Assembly (NCBI GenBank): GCA_003260075.1
Contig: QLIY01000031.1
Coordinates: 173,652-237,651 of the forward strand
Length of the DNA: 64,000 bases
Source of the DNA: Phallusia mammillata
Lineage: Eukaryota > Chordata > Ascidiacea > Phlebobranchia > Ascidiidae
Direction: 5' to 3'
The notes beneath the pieces are model-generated. The model saw nothing but the letters and a program-made list of their open reading frames with translations. It had not been told where the DNA came from and did no database searches. A program made the position numbers and the translations under genes. How positions within the stretch are numbered: position 1 is the stretch's first letter; every line of letters starts with the position of its first letter. Positions 13,601 to 28,868 of the stretch are shown here, piece after piece.

Positions 13601-16600
13601 ATTGGAAGACCTAAAACAAACAACACCCTATCAAGACTATTGAGGGCTGCAGGATAAGTCTAGCAACCAGAAGTTAGCTACTTAATTGGCTCGGATCTTC
13701 ATTTTTTAAAAATATATATAGGAAACAAAAAATGAAGTCAGGCCCGAATCAAGCTCGTTTCTTGAAAACCAACACTGAAATGATCAAAATCACCTGATCC
13801 TGTGTCAAGCAAAGTCAAGAGGAACGTTTTGCCAGATGGCGCAGTTATTGTTGCCAATACATCTGCTTCAACCACTGGTTGATATCCGATGGACACCTGC
13901 AAATTAACAGGGTGGTATAAAAATAGCTCTCTTCAGCTTTACATTTTTTTAAAGATTGCATCTAGCGTTGCTATATAGACGCTTTTCTACATTCTTTTTA
14001 CCGTTGCGTACACGACAATCGGTTCCAAGTTACTCGGATCACTTTGTGACATTCCGGATTCCACAACCATTGGGGGAATTTCCCTATTTGAGGCCATTGA
14101 CGTAACAATTACGTCAACGTCAGCGCTGTAAGAGACAGTGGTGACATCGAACACCCATTCACCAACCTGATAACAACGTGCATTAAACAAGAGAATAAAC
14201 TCGTTTCAAAGGTATTGGTTGTGTATAAGAATGAATTGGCCAACTATTTTCATCTCGTTGGAAAAAGCCAATGCAGTCGCATCAAACCGCAACGCATTTC
14301 TACACAATCTGGCAAATAGCGTTCAAAAGCAAAAATACTGTCAGATTTCGACTTACTGCAGCAGTTTCAGGAATTTGAAAAGTAATTGTATTGAACACGT
14401 GGTCAGTGGTGGCATATCCCACACAATCGGAGGGTGGTTTTTGGGAGCAATACTTTTCCTGGGATGGTGAATAAAGCAGAACAAGCGGATCACCAGCAGA
14501 CGAATATGTGAACGTAAACACTGTGTTGTTTCCTATAGTTGAATCGACAAGAACACCCCCGGAGTATTGTCCGTTTAAAGGAACTTTGAAGGATTGGCTG
14601 TAAATCTACGAAAAACTTTAGTGTTAAACCAAGCAAGTTTTATACTTCAAAATAATTGATATGTTCAAAAAATATATTTTTCAATAAAGTGTAAATGCCT
14701 CAAATAAAACAATCTACCAGAATCGCTCATTTCGTCAGTTACCACAGAATAAATGCCAAAGTAAACATTCTGGGTAATAATAACTTACCTGATATATGTT
14801 TTTGTAGGGATCACCATCATTTACATATGCAAGTTCCTTAAATGTCTCAATCAAGGCTCCACTGTCCATTGCTTCGTTAAAATACCAAACTCCTTGTGTT
14901 TCTTCGACCAAATGTTGAAGTTCGTAATTAACCGTGGTGACGCCAAAATATACCGAATTCACAACCACTCCCTTAAATTACAAATAAAGTAAATACATTG
15001 AAGTGCTTTATCCAACCAAAGTGGTAAATTATTTCGCATCAAACCAAAAGATTTTTGTTTTCATATTTAAAATTACGTCCAACAGCTGTGGAACCTATTC
15101 TTATTTTTATGTGTTTGGTTCTCAACTAACTTGGGTACAAAACACGAAACCTACAAAGGTGTCGCATGACTTTCATTTTCAAATTTCAAAATCGGCTTAC
15201 CGCTTCCAAAGCATCGTCTGTGGCAGTAGTTCCGACTGGACCCAATCCATCGGACAAAACTATTACATGACCACCAGCTGCTGGCTCACCGTCTTGTTCG
15301 AGCACCTAAAACAGATTGTCACTGGTTCATTATGAGACACGTTTAATCGGTTTTCTACATTAATCTACATTTGGCGACAATATTGTTATTAGTAACTCTA
15401 TCATTTAACTCAGTGGTTGTTTTGGTTCGGAAGACTTTTTGCGTGGTCCACTGGACGTAAACTAAATTTGGTGATAAACAAGACATAATTTCATATTATG
15501 TGTTGAAAGAGGGTCAAAATGTTAGTTGCTAATAATTTTATCTCACTAATAATTTTATATTATCTTTTACAGGGTCGCTGGTCTACAGCCTGGAACGAGT
15601 TAAGAATCATTGATATAACATAACCTTTATCCCTTCAATGATTCCATTTCCAATATTGGTTCCACCACCAGAAGTTAAAAGCGCAATAACAGCCGCTAGA
15701 CTTTCTCTGTTATCGTCAATAAGCACAAGATCGTGTATGATATTCGCAAAGGACTCAAACTCTACAATGCCGACTTTTGATCCATTTACAAGATATTGAG
15801 TAACAAACAAGTTTGCTGCAAGTTTCATGTCTTCAAGTTTGTTGTCCTAAAGATGTGAGATATTAAAAAAACTTCACACTAAATTAATAACATATCTATA
15901 CGTTTAAGCAACATTGACTTACAGACCCCATACTTCCAGACACGTCCAAGACTAAAACAAACTTCGCAAATGGTCTCGCACGCGCCACAGTAAACGTCGG
16001 AGTGACGTCACTGATGGCGTCATTGGGAAGATTGACACCGCTAAAGTCGACTGATGATCTCATAACGCTCCAAACGCTTCTCATGTCACACAATCGGTTC
16101 TGTTCGTTTGTAGCTTCAGTGTTATGTGCGTTGCTAATGCTCGTTGACGAGGTTAAATCACCATCGTCACAGAATTCAACAACCTTCGTATAAATGTTGT
16201 TTTAGGTTCACCAAGTATTTAAAGAGCAATCATTCTAATCCTTACAAGCTATATTTAACAAACAAACGTGTTTTTAGGCAGGAAAAAAGCTTCGTTTATG
16301 TCTTTTAACAAGTGGTAAGGCAGTGTGAAATGTTTTTCCCTATTTGCCAGTGCAGTTGGTTAGCCCAGTTTTAGAAGAAATGAAAATGCAAAATCAATTT
16401 TTGGCTGGTCATGCAAACACAAAAAATCCGCTTTTCTTTCGCGAAAAATTGCCCAAGTCATTACCTCGTCTATGAACTGGTGTGACATGAGAGAAGCATT
16501 GATGTTTTGTGTACGGTAGGGTACAAAGATGCATCCATCCTCTGGCAAACCATTGTAAGTTGGGTTACAGCCGCGAGCATCTCCATCGAAATAAATGAAT

Positions 16601-18984
16601 TCTCCATTGAGGCCAAGCGGACATCTTAATGTAAGGTATTTTTTTTTCCTTTTTTGATGGGGGGAGGGGGGTTATTAGTTCAACCACTTTTATACGTTAA
16701 CAACTACACATGATAAGTCCCAGCAAGACGAAGGGCGTTATGTTCCTATAAAGCAGGGCCACTCAAACTTTCTTGCTCTGCGACCCCATTTTTACACAGA
16801 AATTTCTACGCGACCCCATGATGGGTATGATACTTATATTTTATATACATACCATCTGAAAAGCCTAAATTAATTTCTAACTTGATACACAGATTGATAG
16901 TCTTGTTTTGTATGACGTCATAATCTATATTGTGACACTTGTGGTATCTGCTTTTTCGCATTGTTTGCACACAATAGGCATAAAAAAGTCTGGCGTATAT
17001 GGCTACTAGGCTGGTAATACTCTTGAGTTCTACAAAATGTGTTTAGAGCAGTTTGAATACACGGGAATGATGTTTAAACAATAAATGTACGCACGTATAC
17101 CATTTATTGTGACTGACATAATAACCCATAATGTTTCGCGACCCCAAAATTATATTACCCCCCAATTGGGGTCGCAACCCACAGTTTGGGAAGCACTGCT
17201 CTAAAGGTCTATATGTTCAATCCATACGTACACAAGCAAACATTATAACGAAAGTAATCTTTCAATGGAATGTATGACGTATGGCATGGAGTTAACTACG
17301 TAGTTCCAACACAACAATTCGCCTTCCCTGATCTTAAAATAGAGTTTAATTGCCAGTTTTCCTAAGTTAGGCCAACAAAACGTAAATTAAAAAACGTAAA
17401 GACGCCCTATAACTTTTATTGGCGTTGCGCAAGTTTCCAAAAACTGTCGTATACATGTCGAAAAGCAAGTGATGTGCAAACAGTTCCAACGCAAAATCCC
17501 TTTTACGTCAAAGGTTGTGTTCATAAGTAAAAAAGGGGATTGGATAATAAATACTAAATTTATCGCAACCTATAAGCTTAAAGGTAGTTTTCATGTTCTA
17601 ATGCACCTTGTTGCCTGAACTTTTTGTTTGCTGTCCCAATAGAAAGGATCGTTGCCATCGGTTGGTGCTTCGTCAAACACTCCCCATCGAAGGTGCGCCC
17701 ACTCATGAACAAACGCTTTGCCTGCATTTGGTTAGTAAAGTAAACGTTAGAATAATGTCGCAATGTTATGCTGCAACAACTTGAATTAAATATGGTAAGC
17801 TAAAATGTTTATCATTGTTGCAGTTCTTGGCACTACATTTTGTTTTCGTTTAAGGTTTAATTAGGCTCCTCACATATTATCAATACCACAGAACCAATGT
17901 CTTTAAAAATGTTATTGTCGGCGAACATTTTGCGTTATGACTCTATAATGGGATATGTTTTGATCGTCTTCCAATAAAATAAGATTTGACGGAAATTATT
18001 TAAGTTAATCAAGCTTAAAAGTTAACAGGAAAAACGAAAATATGCCTTAATAGACATTTACCACACTAAAAATATTCATGTCATGGTAGAGTGCCTAAAT
18101 AATCTAACCTCTAGGTCCGTAATTAGCAACTGCAGAACTGTCATTTAAATAATTCGGAGTCAAGTGGATGTAGCTTCCCGGATCTCCACATTGTCCGTAT
18201 TGTAAAGTGTATGGGTTGTCCCCATACACTGGGTTTGGATTTGCGACAAGAACATCCGCCTAGAAGAAACACGCCTTTTCGTTCGTATTTTGAAATGTGG
18301 TTAAAGTAAATTTGAGTTAAATTAATCTCGTTTTGATATTTTTTAACGTTTCGTGTCATACAAGCTAAAAGTGAAAGTCCATTTTTTTTATTTTTTACTT
18401 TACCAAATCATAACTTTGAACATGCGTGGAATCGTATGTCCCGTTCGTCCAAGTATTGGGGACAAGAATGGTCACATTCCCAAAGTACGCTCTCCTGTGG
18501 GTGGCGGTAAATAGAACTTGCGATGCTTCGGTGATCATGTCCTGTACAGAAAATTATAGCAAGCATTATTCAATTATTCGAGTATTTACGTTCTCAAAAC
18601 GAAGTTTGTTGGATGGTTTGTGATGTTAAATATGGCCAAAGTTTTTTTTAACTTTGAGCTAATTTAACCAATTCAAATCCAACACTCACTTTTATTCCAT
18701 AAAAAGGCTACCCATAAAACCTTACACCAACCACGTTTCATTATTTGTAAGTTTATCGCTTTGTCCCTTAATTTGTACGTTTTTACGAATTAACCTAATT
18801 TATGCAGCTGCATCACCTTTAATGTTTCGACAATTTTGGGATCTTCGGATATTTCGGGATTGATGGCGATGAGTAAACCAGTGTACGCATTGTTTTCCAG
18901 CTTTACTTGATTGAACACAGCTTCACTTTTCATTGCTTGTCCGATAAGCAGTAAAAACGGAAAAATACCGAACGTAAAGTGCAT
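10690..18984 (-). CDS. CLCA: CLCA family regulator, copy 2 (possibly secreted form)
   Basis: CLCA proteins are secreted or membrane-tethered self-cleaving zinc proteases that raise surface levels of calcium-activated chloride channels. Exons on the minus strand: 18984-18817, 18541-18404, 18259-18109, 17721-17607, 16624-16465, 16183-15923, 15846-15625, 15305-15201, 14971-14789, 14605-14357, 14166-14002, 13896-13794, 13418-13339, 13224-13131, 12953-12836, 12532-12390, 12143-11960, 11817 onward, and two membrane/tail exons 11201-11133 and 10880-10690. The first ATG (18984) opens a hydrophobic signal peptide. [13 protein letters not shown] is intact in the fourth exon, and the VWA metal site DVSGSM is at the end of the sixth. 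The stalk exon has lost the GT donor found in copies 1, 3 and 4. Read through to the TAG at 11529, the frame closes at 975 aa without a membrane segment. The membrane and tail exons remain open downstream, so an unseen donor is possible. A hAT element sits in the fourth intron. Confidence 0.85.
16754..17198. mobile_element. Non-autonomous hAT element, 445 bp
   Basis: The ends are CAGGGCCACTCAAACTTTC on the left and AGTTTGGGAAGCACTG on the right, each followed inward by GCGACCCC-type blocks. The target duplication is imperfect, CTATAAAG and CTCTAAAG (7 of 8). It lies in the intron between the fourth and fifth exons of CLCA copy 2. No transposase is present. Confidence 0.75.
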
Positions 18985-20685
18985 CTTGTGTATCAAGGAG
19001 TCTGGCCTATATCTTGAAACGTTTCTGCTGCATTTAAATTAATAATCTACTGTACAATTTGAAAAGTTTTTTAAAATACTGCAGACAGCCGTCTAAATTT
19101 TTTGTTTCATTTATTTGGTAAAATAAAAAGCGACAAAAACGTTTTGGAGTGAAATCATCATGCCAATAACAAACTTAGTATACTTGCAAACCTGTTTGAT
19201 ATGCACAAATACTGCAACTGCTCTTATATATGCTTCTTCCAATGGGGAAAAACGAATGAGACGTCATGCTCCAAAATAAAACTCGCGCAGTGTAACGATG
19301 TTTGATAATGGCAAAACCAAATATGTATTGACAAACAAAGATAATTTAAGAGTATACCCAATGATCATGATTGTTTGCACGCAGCACACATACTTTAGCA
19401 GAGCTTGTAAAAGTTTCCTGCAAAGCTATTGCCCTATGTTTTTTTGTATGCTTTGTTATTGTTGCCAAAAAATGCGCACTATGAACTCAAAGTTTCTGGA
19501 CATGTAAATACCAATTAAACTATTAAGGTTTATCATAAACCAGTGGCTCTGAAAATTTTCAAGCATGCAGTGCATTGACACTCGTTTTCGCGACTGACTT
19601 CGCTCAAAAAGTCGTCAAAAAGGTAAATCGCAAATTGCAAAAAGATTGCCATTTATAACAAAAAAGTGGTTTTAAACGTTATTATATAGCATCCCCGAAA
19701 ATCAAACTTTTAACCTTGCGTTTTGTGTGTATGCCCCTGCTACCAACACTACAATAGTATTGTATTATTATTAAAAACACTTGAGTTGGTCATATTGCCA
19801 AACTTACAGTCTAAATGAGTTGCAAAGACAAGATATTATACTGACTATGTACTCTTTTATAACGATATATATTCTTTTTTGTTTGAATGACTAGTTTATC
19901 ATTTTCATCACATTATAGTTACCCTATGCACCTTTTCGGTTTGAGTGGTGTCATTTCCTGGTTATTTTTTCTTTACAATTGAACTGGATAAATAATTACA
20001 GTTCGGGGAAATAAGCTTTTTAAAAACTTTTGTAATATCCCGGTAACTGTATGTCAGAATTGCAGCGGTCACTTGTTCTTTGAACAGGTTTTATAAATCC
20101 ATTCCTAACAAACTACCCCCCCTCTCCCCTCCAAAAAATTCTCTACACAGGTTTTCTTTTACGTCGCGCAATTGCAGACAAGGTTTGCCAACATAAATTA
20201 GTTCCTACCAAACTCACCACACACGAATGAGGATCACACGTGGGCACACGAGTAAAAACAGATATTTCAATTGTTTTGTAAAGATATGGTGCCCGAAAAT
20301 ACCTAAAATAATTGTAAACACAAGACAAGCAACAAATTAGTATAGAAACGTCATCACGGGATTTGACTACAACATTTAAATGCAGCTTGCTTAAAAACGT
20401 TCGAGCACACAAGTTTTTGAATGCAAAGGACAAAGTAGAAACAAAAAAATAAAAGCATTTCAAAGCAAGCTCGCTCGATTTTGATTATGTTAAAAGAACG
20501 CAAAATGCTTCTTTTTTTACAAAATGATGTCGGTTTGAATTGGTTTGCAACGAACGTTTATTCGGCATTAAAACTAGGATAAAGCAGAAACATTAATACG
20601 ATTTAGTAAATATGTTTTGTACAAATAATTAGGAGAGTAAACAAACATTGCAAATATTACGTCATGCTGATTTAAAACTGTAGGT
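18985..20685. other. Intergenic region between CLCA copies 2 and 3
   Basis: This 1.7-kb AT-rich stretch separates the 5' end of copy 2 from the 3' end of copy 3, both on the minus strand. It must hold the copy 2 promoter. A minus-strand AATAAA lies at 20562-20557, about 125 bp after the copy 3 stop. No other gene or repeat was recognised. Confidence 0.5.
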
Positions 20686-23600
20686 TTATTTTGGAAAACT
20701 AGAGTTTGAATGTCCAGCTTCGATTCTCGAATCCGACTTTTGATCTTTCTGGTACTCGTTACCACCCGAATCGCTGTGAGACTTATCTCCCATCTCTAGT
20801 TGGTTATTATTCCTGAGCCATTTTCGTCCCTTGGCCATGCGGGATTTGAACACACAAGCTCCAATCAAGCCACAAGCTAAAAATTCAGTAAATCGTTGAA
20901 ATCATGTTTAAGTTCAGCAGTGGCACTATTCGTTATTTTTCCAGAAAATATTTATAAAAACGTTTTCTCGTCAAGTGAGTTATAGGTTAGTTGACTTTAA
21001 TTAAACTAAAAAAATTCTCCAATATAAGTAAGGTCCAGACACTCCAAACTACAACAAAATGATCATTTGGCTTTAAGTACATTTTCTATCTTAAAAATGC
21101 AGTCAAACATGGAAAAATTTAACATGAAAGAAATTTCTTACCTAGAATAAGACTTAAAACAGCAAGCACAATGGTAATGATTTGGAATGTCTTTATTTTA
21201 TTTTCCGTATCTGTAACAAAATGTTTGGAATTGTAGCATCACATGATATCAAAAAAACCTTTGACCAGTCCAGTTATCTTATTTACTATTGTAAATATGC
21301 ATTTCTTTGTGCATAGATATAATTTAGGTTTGTTTTAAATGGTGTTTTCGCTTTTTTAATGTAAGCCAAACTTTACGAATGCATTTAAGCGGTTCACTTC
21401 ACTCATAAAAGCCCAAAATGCTACATTTTCTGTTGTAGAGCATTATCAAAAAACCCTGACTGAAACGGGGTTGTGCTACAAGTTGTTACTGTTACCTGAT
21501 TTTTTAACGGTTGTTGTTGTCACGAATGTCGTTGTAGTAGTCAATAAAGACGTTTCGGGTGAAGTCATAGATGTTGTTGTAAATGCTTTGGTAGGTTCAA
21601 CATATGGGGCAACGAACACGTTCATCATTGCTACGTTTGAGGTGGGACTCACATTACCTGAGTCATCATAAGCACGTAGAGCAAACCATACGCTAAATAA
21701 CATATTTTTGAAAAGTTTGATTATCTTCCCATGCACAAAGGCTTAAGTACTTCGTATTGGTATTTGTGTGGACCCGTGTTACCTTATTCTATCTCTGTCC
21801 TTTGGAACCGCGATTAATTCCACAATCATTGTCTCCTGATTCCCAGCAGATTTTGGACTTAAAATGTCGCCCCCAGACACCATGTCCTTTGTAACCAGAA
21901 CTCCTCCTTTGAAGTTGGACAGTTCAGTGGAAGAATTGTAACTGAAGCGGATTTGGTATGCTCGGGCTTTAAACAAAAATATTTAATTTACTCAAACACT
22001 ATGACCTAATGAAACTTATTCAGTAATTGTGGCTAATAATGACATGTACGTACAGCAAACAGGGATACATGCTTAAAATGGCCCAGCAAGCTCGTACATT
22101 TTGTTATAATCTCAAATCGAAAGCTTCGAAACCCAATATCACTAAAACGAAAGCTCTAAAACGTGATGTACTAAACATTGCTAGACACAAGAAACTTTAA
22201 ATACAATTTAACATAGAAACCTGTCCCTAAGTCGTAGTCGGAACCGGGAGCTGAAAAAGTTAATCTAACTCCACGAGACAAATCCTCAGTGTCAACTTGT
22301 TCGATTGCCAAGTCTATCACTTTGCTAGGTGGAAGTTTGTCGTCAACTAGATTAACTAACTCCCTGTCAAATAAAAAAAGAAGTGATTTTCGTTTTTTCG
22401 CAGCAAACAATATAAATTTCATTGAAAAACAAGTGATTTTAATTGAATGCCGCTTTCTCAAACTTTCTCAAACAATTCGAATTTGGTTTGTTCCAACCAC
22501 CATTTAATATTGGGCTTCTAATAAATAAGTACAGTGGTAAAGGTGAACGAACCCTGTGTAGGAAAATCCTCCCGGAGACACAACTCTTGAGAATGGATCA
22601 AGATCAGATGTTGTTAGTTTATTATTACCACCCACTGCAGCACCTTTGGGGTTCGTGACGACCGTTCCTAAAAATCGCAACCATTTCACTTAAGATCAGT
22701 AAATTATAATGTGACGTCAACGAAATCTTTCTAGATTTAAATTTCACTCCCTTATGGTTTGGTCTCGCTCAAAAACATCAAATCTACTGCGAACTACGAA
22801 TTTGTTTACTATTTACCGTCACTTTGAACATATCCAGGATTGTAGGCAGCTGCAGATTTGTAACCTTGGTATGAAGAACTTGTCTTGTTTCCCAATCCTG
22901 TCACCTTCACCTAACAGTAATGCATAGTAGTCGGTTTGACATTTTATCGATCAACTGTAATTTTCCGCCTACTGCTAGAATGACAGTGCAAAACACGTAT
23001 ATGACCAAACTTGTAACTAGAAGATTGATGTGGCTTTGCACATTCTTGCGTGTAAACATATGGTTATTGACTTACTGAATTTGAAATCGTATGTGTTTAC
23101 CAGCTATAAAAGTATTGGTGTTAAACAAACACAAGGCATAAAACGTTAGCATGTTACAGGGGAAAAGTTGCTAAAAGAACCGAAAATACTTCTCACTGAT
23201 TTATATTTGTTTTACCTGTACGGAATATCTTCCAACTTCGACAAACTCCGTAAAATATTTTGAATAAACTCCATCGTTTTTTCTAACATCCGGAGCTAAA
23301 ACAAAATATTATTAGAACCGAAATATCCAATTTCATAAAATTTCACTAAAATTCTGTTTTAGATTTATTGGTTTGATTTTTTATTTGTTGTTCACAAGCG
23401 TATAAAGCTGTTCTCTGAAAAACAAATGAACAAAATTACCTGATCCTGTGTCCAGGAGTGTCAAGTTGAACTTTTGTCCAGTAGGTGAAGTTATTGTTGC
23501 TAAAACATCTGCTTGTATCACTGGAGTGTATCCAATTGAAACCTATAAGTTATTTAAAGAGTTATTCCAATAACAAATACATATTGAAGAATTTTTTTTT

Positions 23601-26600
23601 GAGAGAGTAGTGCGCATTTTAACTTTTAACTTTGACTATACGCAACGTAGTGAAGCTGGTCACAGCTCTGCAGCTTTTCCAAAGGTCAGAAGTGATAAAA
23701 AATAAAAATTAGGAAGTATTGACACTGAAAGAAATTTTAACTAACCAGGCCAATCGCTTACCGTTGCATACACGACAATCGGTTCCAAGTTACTCGGATC
23801 AACTTGTGACATTCCGGATTCTACAACCATAGGGGGAATTTCCCTATTTGAAGCCATTGACGTCACAATTACATTAACATTCGCTGTGTAATAAAGTGTG
23901 GTGACGCTGAATATCCATTCACCTACCTAACAAAAATCAAAAAAAAGAAACATAACTGTTCTAAATTCGAGGAACGGAATGAACTTACTGCAGCAGTTCC
24001 GGCTATTTGAAATGTAATTGTATTAAACAATTTGTCTACAGTAGCATCTCCCACGCAATCAGAAGGGGGTTTGTCAGAGCAGTACTTTTCCTGTGATGGC
24101 GAATAAAGTAATACAAGCGGAGCGCCGGTAGATTCGTAAGTAAATGTAAACACTGTGTTGTTTCCAATCGTTGAATCAACAAGAACAGTTCCGAGGTGTT
24201 GCTCGGGTTCAATAACCGTGAACGACTGGCTGTGAATCTGCAAAAAAGATAGTTTTTATGTTTCCGACAAGCTAGATTAAAACTTGGAACATGGCGGTAA
24301 TATTTGGTTCGAGTTGAGATTGTTTAAAACAATGCATGTTTTAATAAAGATGCAATTTTACAATAAATTCTATCAAAGTTTAAACTGTATTTACCAAACG
24401 TGAAGGTTTGCTGAAAACTTTCAAATTGTGAGATTAGTCCGGAATAACATTTTTTTCCATGTCGGGGAATTAGATTCTATCAAGATAAGATTTGTTTGTG
24501 ACATTAATTTGTCATTGCGTTCAGACTCAAGACTTACTAGTCTTTTTAGCTTACGATGTTTTATCCTGTTGTATACATTAACAGAACAGACTAAAAAAAG
24601 AACGTGCTATGCCGTGTGACCGTTGTTGCATGTGTGCAAATTCGCAAACAAAAATTTAAAGACCTGGTAGATTTCTTGGTACGGGTCTCCATTGTTCACG
24701 TATGCAAGTTGTTTAAAAGATTCAATTAGGGCTCCACCATCTGTCGCATCGTTAAAAAACCAATTTCCTTGCGTTTCTTCTACCAAACTTTGAAGGTCCT
24801 CGTTGCCAGTTGAAACACCAAAGAATATGGAATTCACAGTGACGCCCTGAAAAAAACGCACAGCACTGTTTTTTGTTGCACCAAGAAGAAATGCCAATTG
24901 GATAAAATTCGAAAAAAGCAAAATTACCAAACTCATGTTGTCCAAATCTGCAAACAAGGATGTTATTTACAACCTAGATTAAATAACAACTTGACTCATG
25001 CGCCCGCTTCACCCTCCAATGTGAGGCACTGCTACTAAACGCATTGTAATAATGGTGTAGGTATAGCGCGTTTACCATATATCCCCCAGTTATGCCCTCT
25101 AGTTTGTTACGCTTTATACCCAGCTAATTGGCCCAGATAATTTCGATTTGGTTAATTGTGTGTGGCTTAGATTGTTCAAAAATTTTGATTCTTACTGATT
25201 TAAATTAAAAGTCATAATTAAAAGTTACAACGCTTTAAAGCTTATTTACCGCTTGTAAAACATCATCTCTGGTCCCACGCACAAACGGAAATTCGTTTTC
25301 TTCACCATCAGACAGGACTATGAGATGACCGCCAGTTGCAGGTTCCCCGTCTCCTTTAAGAACCTAAAACAGAATTGTAACATTTCATCTTTTGCCGATA
25401 CAGGCCTATATATAGTTATGTATTTAAGAAACTCATCCAACTTGTTTTTCTAACAACTTCATTATAATTTCAATCATTACCTCCAATCCATCAAGGATTC
25501 CACATCCAATGCATGTTCTACCATATGCGACCAGGTTGTCAATGACATTTGCAAGTTCTTGTCTTTTATCGTCAATTGTCACAAGAGTATGTGAGATATT
25601 AGAGGAGGTTTCAAACTCGACAATTCCAACTTTTGTCCCGTTCGGTAGATATTGCGTAATAAACAACTTTGCTGCCGTTTGCATGTCCATCATTCTATCC
25701 TATAAAATTCAGTAGCAATGGCAATAAACTTTTAAATTCGATCATGTAATCAGCCATGCCCTATTTCGGGTGTCGGCTAGAAACAAGTACGGCTCTGCTT
25801 GATAGAAATTTTAAAGCGTTTGAATACAAACCAGGCAATTACTCTAACACACCGTGTTAGACAAACAAAATTAAATCGGAAAAAAATAAAAGAAATGTCA
25901 ATTATCACACTTTAAACATTTTGAGCAAAATAGTTTACCCAAACAGGTCAAATATACACAAATTGAAAAAGAAAACTTACACCTTGCATACTTCCAGACA
26001 CGTCTAAAACCAACACAAACTTTTCAAACGGTCTGGCACGCGTCACAGTAAACGTTGGAGTGACGTCACTGATGGCGTCATTGGGAAGGTTGGTCCCGTT
26101 AAAATCCACCGATGACCTCATCACGTTCCAAACACTTCTCATACCACACAATCGATTTTGCTCATTTGGAGCTTCAGTGTTATGCGAATTGCTGTTGCTG
26201 GTTGTTGAGTTAGTTTCATCGCAGAATTCTACAACCTTCAGGACCAAATCGGAATCATGAGTTAAGTTTTGTGCATATTTCGAAAAAAACTGTATTTCCA
26301 GAAGCATAATTTTACGAATAGTCTCTGAGCTACGATAAAACATGAATTAGGCATGAAGTCTTGGGCTTGTAAGCTGTTCTTTATCTATAATGACAATTAC
26401 CTCATCTATGAATTGATGAGACATTAGAGAAACGTTGATGTTTTGTGTTTGGTGGGGTACGAATACGCATCCTTCCTCGGGTAAACCTTTACGAGATGGT
26501 TCACATCCGCGATAGTTTGTTGGGTTGTCATTTAGATAGAAAACAAACTTTCCATCAAGCCCCAACGGACATCTTAAAATTGGTGTTTAGTGTAGGTATT

Positions 26601-28868
26601 CTGTTATTCAAGGGATTTTGACAGTTATAAATCAAATCCATGATACGAAAAAATGTTGCAACATGTTTTGTTTGTCACCTCTGTGCAAGCTATTTTATAA
26701 CCCGACATCACATGTAAAGTCCAATCGTAGGGTAAGTGTTATGTTCAACGAAGGGTCCATAAGTCTAATCAATCACATAAAAACAAACAGTGACTCGATA
26801 TTATTAATTTTGCACTGGAATATCAATGTGGCTTAAAGTCCAATAGCTGTTCAAAATATTTGTCTATCAAGTTTTTGTGGCCTGGTGGTCACACGACATT
26901 TTGCTGTCGTTCGTTTACATACACTTGCCAAGCAACCACTAAGTTCAATGCAAACACCCCGTTGGGTTTAACAACAGCCACGTTCAAACACGAGTCAAAC
27001 AAAATGCAACCTTGCATAGCTAAATTGGTGACAAACAATGCATTGTTATCAGCATTTAGGATAATTATGCTCGGCACAATGTTAAACTGACCTTGTGGCT
27101 TGAACTTCCTGATTGCTGTCCCAGTAAAATGGATCAGTACCATCGGTCGGTGCTTCGTCAAACACTCCCCATCGAAGGTGCGCCCATTCGTGGACAAAAG
27201 CTTTGCCTGTTTGCGGGTGGTTAACGGTTTATTAAATATAAAGTTACAATGTTATGCTCAACACTGCTTTATGGCACCCACAAAATTCGTCCTGTTAGAC
27301 CAAAAAAGATCTCATATTTAAAGAAAATAGAAAATGTATGTGGATAACGACTCTCAACTAACCAAACAGCCTTAATATTTTGGTAAGGTGCCCACCAGTA
27401 TAACTAGAGATAAGTTTGAATTGTTTACCATATGAATTGGTATAACTTACATCACATGGTTTTACCTCTTGGCCCGTAATCATTAACCACAGTTTCGTCT
27501 GTCAAATAACTTGGAGTCAAGTGAATATAGCTTCCCGGATCTCCACATTGTCCGTATTGCAAAGTGTATGGGTTGTCTCCATACATTGGGTTGGGATTTG
27601 CGACAAGAACGTCCGCCTAATGAAAATGGAATAGTTATATTCCCAAATAGTTATACCAGCATAACTCGTAAGCGATTACCACGAAACGTACGTAATTATA
27701 ATCTATAACCTATATCATTTTATAGGTTTAATTGAATTGTATCAGTTGTTGTGAGTTGATTCTTGTCACAAGTTTACTTAATTGATGCTTACAATAATAT
27801 AGTGAACCTTGTTTAATATGTACAGCATTAGACCTAAAAAATTGTCCGAATTAGGCAAAGATCTGGTTTATCCTTTGTCGTTTTTTCAGGCCTAAGTTAT
27901 TAAGGTAGTGGTTTGTCGGTACAAATAATCTTGAGTGGAATCACACTACTCAATAATGATAGAATTAAAAAGAAGACAAATTAATCATGCATAACCCATC
28001 TTGGTACTGAATGTCTAAAAGCATTAAGCTACAAACTGCACGATTGGCTGTTGCGTCATACTTGCGATATTATAATGACGGCCACTTAACCGAGTCAATA
28101 CTCTACAATCTACATAATGCAGTGAAAACAATGCAGCTTTGTATTAAAACGTAAAAAAATTCAGAGTAAGAGATGCAGATAGAGATTTTTTCTCCAGATC
28201 AGACAAAGATCCGGATTATCTGAATCCGGTTTACCCAAGGTATACTGTACTTACTAAATCGTAACTTTCTGCGTGCAACGAATTGTAAGTCCCGTTTGTC
28301 CAAGTTTTAGGAACAAGAATTGTCACATTTCCAAAGTATGCCCTCTTGTGGGTGGCAGTGAAAAGAACTTGTGACGCTTCAGTAATCATGTTCTAAAAGT
28401 TAAAATTTAAGTTGTCGTATTTTTATGTTCTTACCCAAGCTTATTTACTATTACGACTATGTGCCATTTTCCATTTCCAGGTACTGTAACTAAATAACGT
28501 GAAATTTTAGTTTGAAAATGCTTACATTGGAACCGTTGTACAAAAGTTATAGAAATGTTGAAAATCCAATATGTTGGATGCTCGATTGACCTCGTAATTA
28601 ATTTGAATACAAAATTCGACAAATACAAATAATTGCTAAGCTATGGCAAAAGAGTAAGTCATTTAAAAGTAGATCTTGTTTATCCTGAAGCAACCGTCAC
28701 CTTTATTGTTTCAACAATCATTGAGTCTTCGGGAACTTCTGGGTTGATGGCAACGAGTAAACCGTTGTAAGCATTATTTTCCAGTTTTACTCGGCTGAAC
28801 ACAGCTTTGCCTTGCAACCCTTGCCCCAGCAAAACCAGGCACGAAATAAAACACAAAATAGGATGCAT
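20686..28868 (-). CDS. CLCA: CLCA family regulator, copy 3 (intact)
   Basis: A 20-exon model gives exactly 3105 nt, or 1034 aa plus stop. Exons: 28868-28701, 28392-28255, 27616-27466, 27206-27092, 26572-26401, 26235-25981, 25699-25481, 25363-25250, 24846-24664, 24237-23989, 23926-23762, 23542-23440, 23295-23216, 22910-22817, 22667-22553, 22363-22221, 21966-21783, 21692-21496, 21210-21142, 20876-20686. All borders are GT-AG and in phase. The order is signal peptide, the CLCA N-terminal protease domain with [13 protein letters not shown], a VWA domain with DVSGSM and VLSDG, beta-rich and fibronectin-like exons, a Thr-rich stalk, a membrane segment split over the last two exons, and a basic then polar tail ending NSSFPK. 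Known CLCA proteins have this order and about 900-1000 residues. The stalk is shorter than in copy 4. Confidence 0.93.
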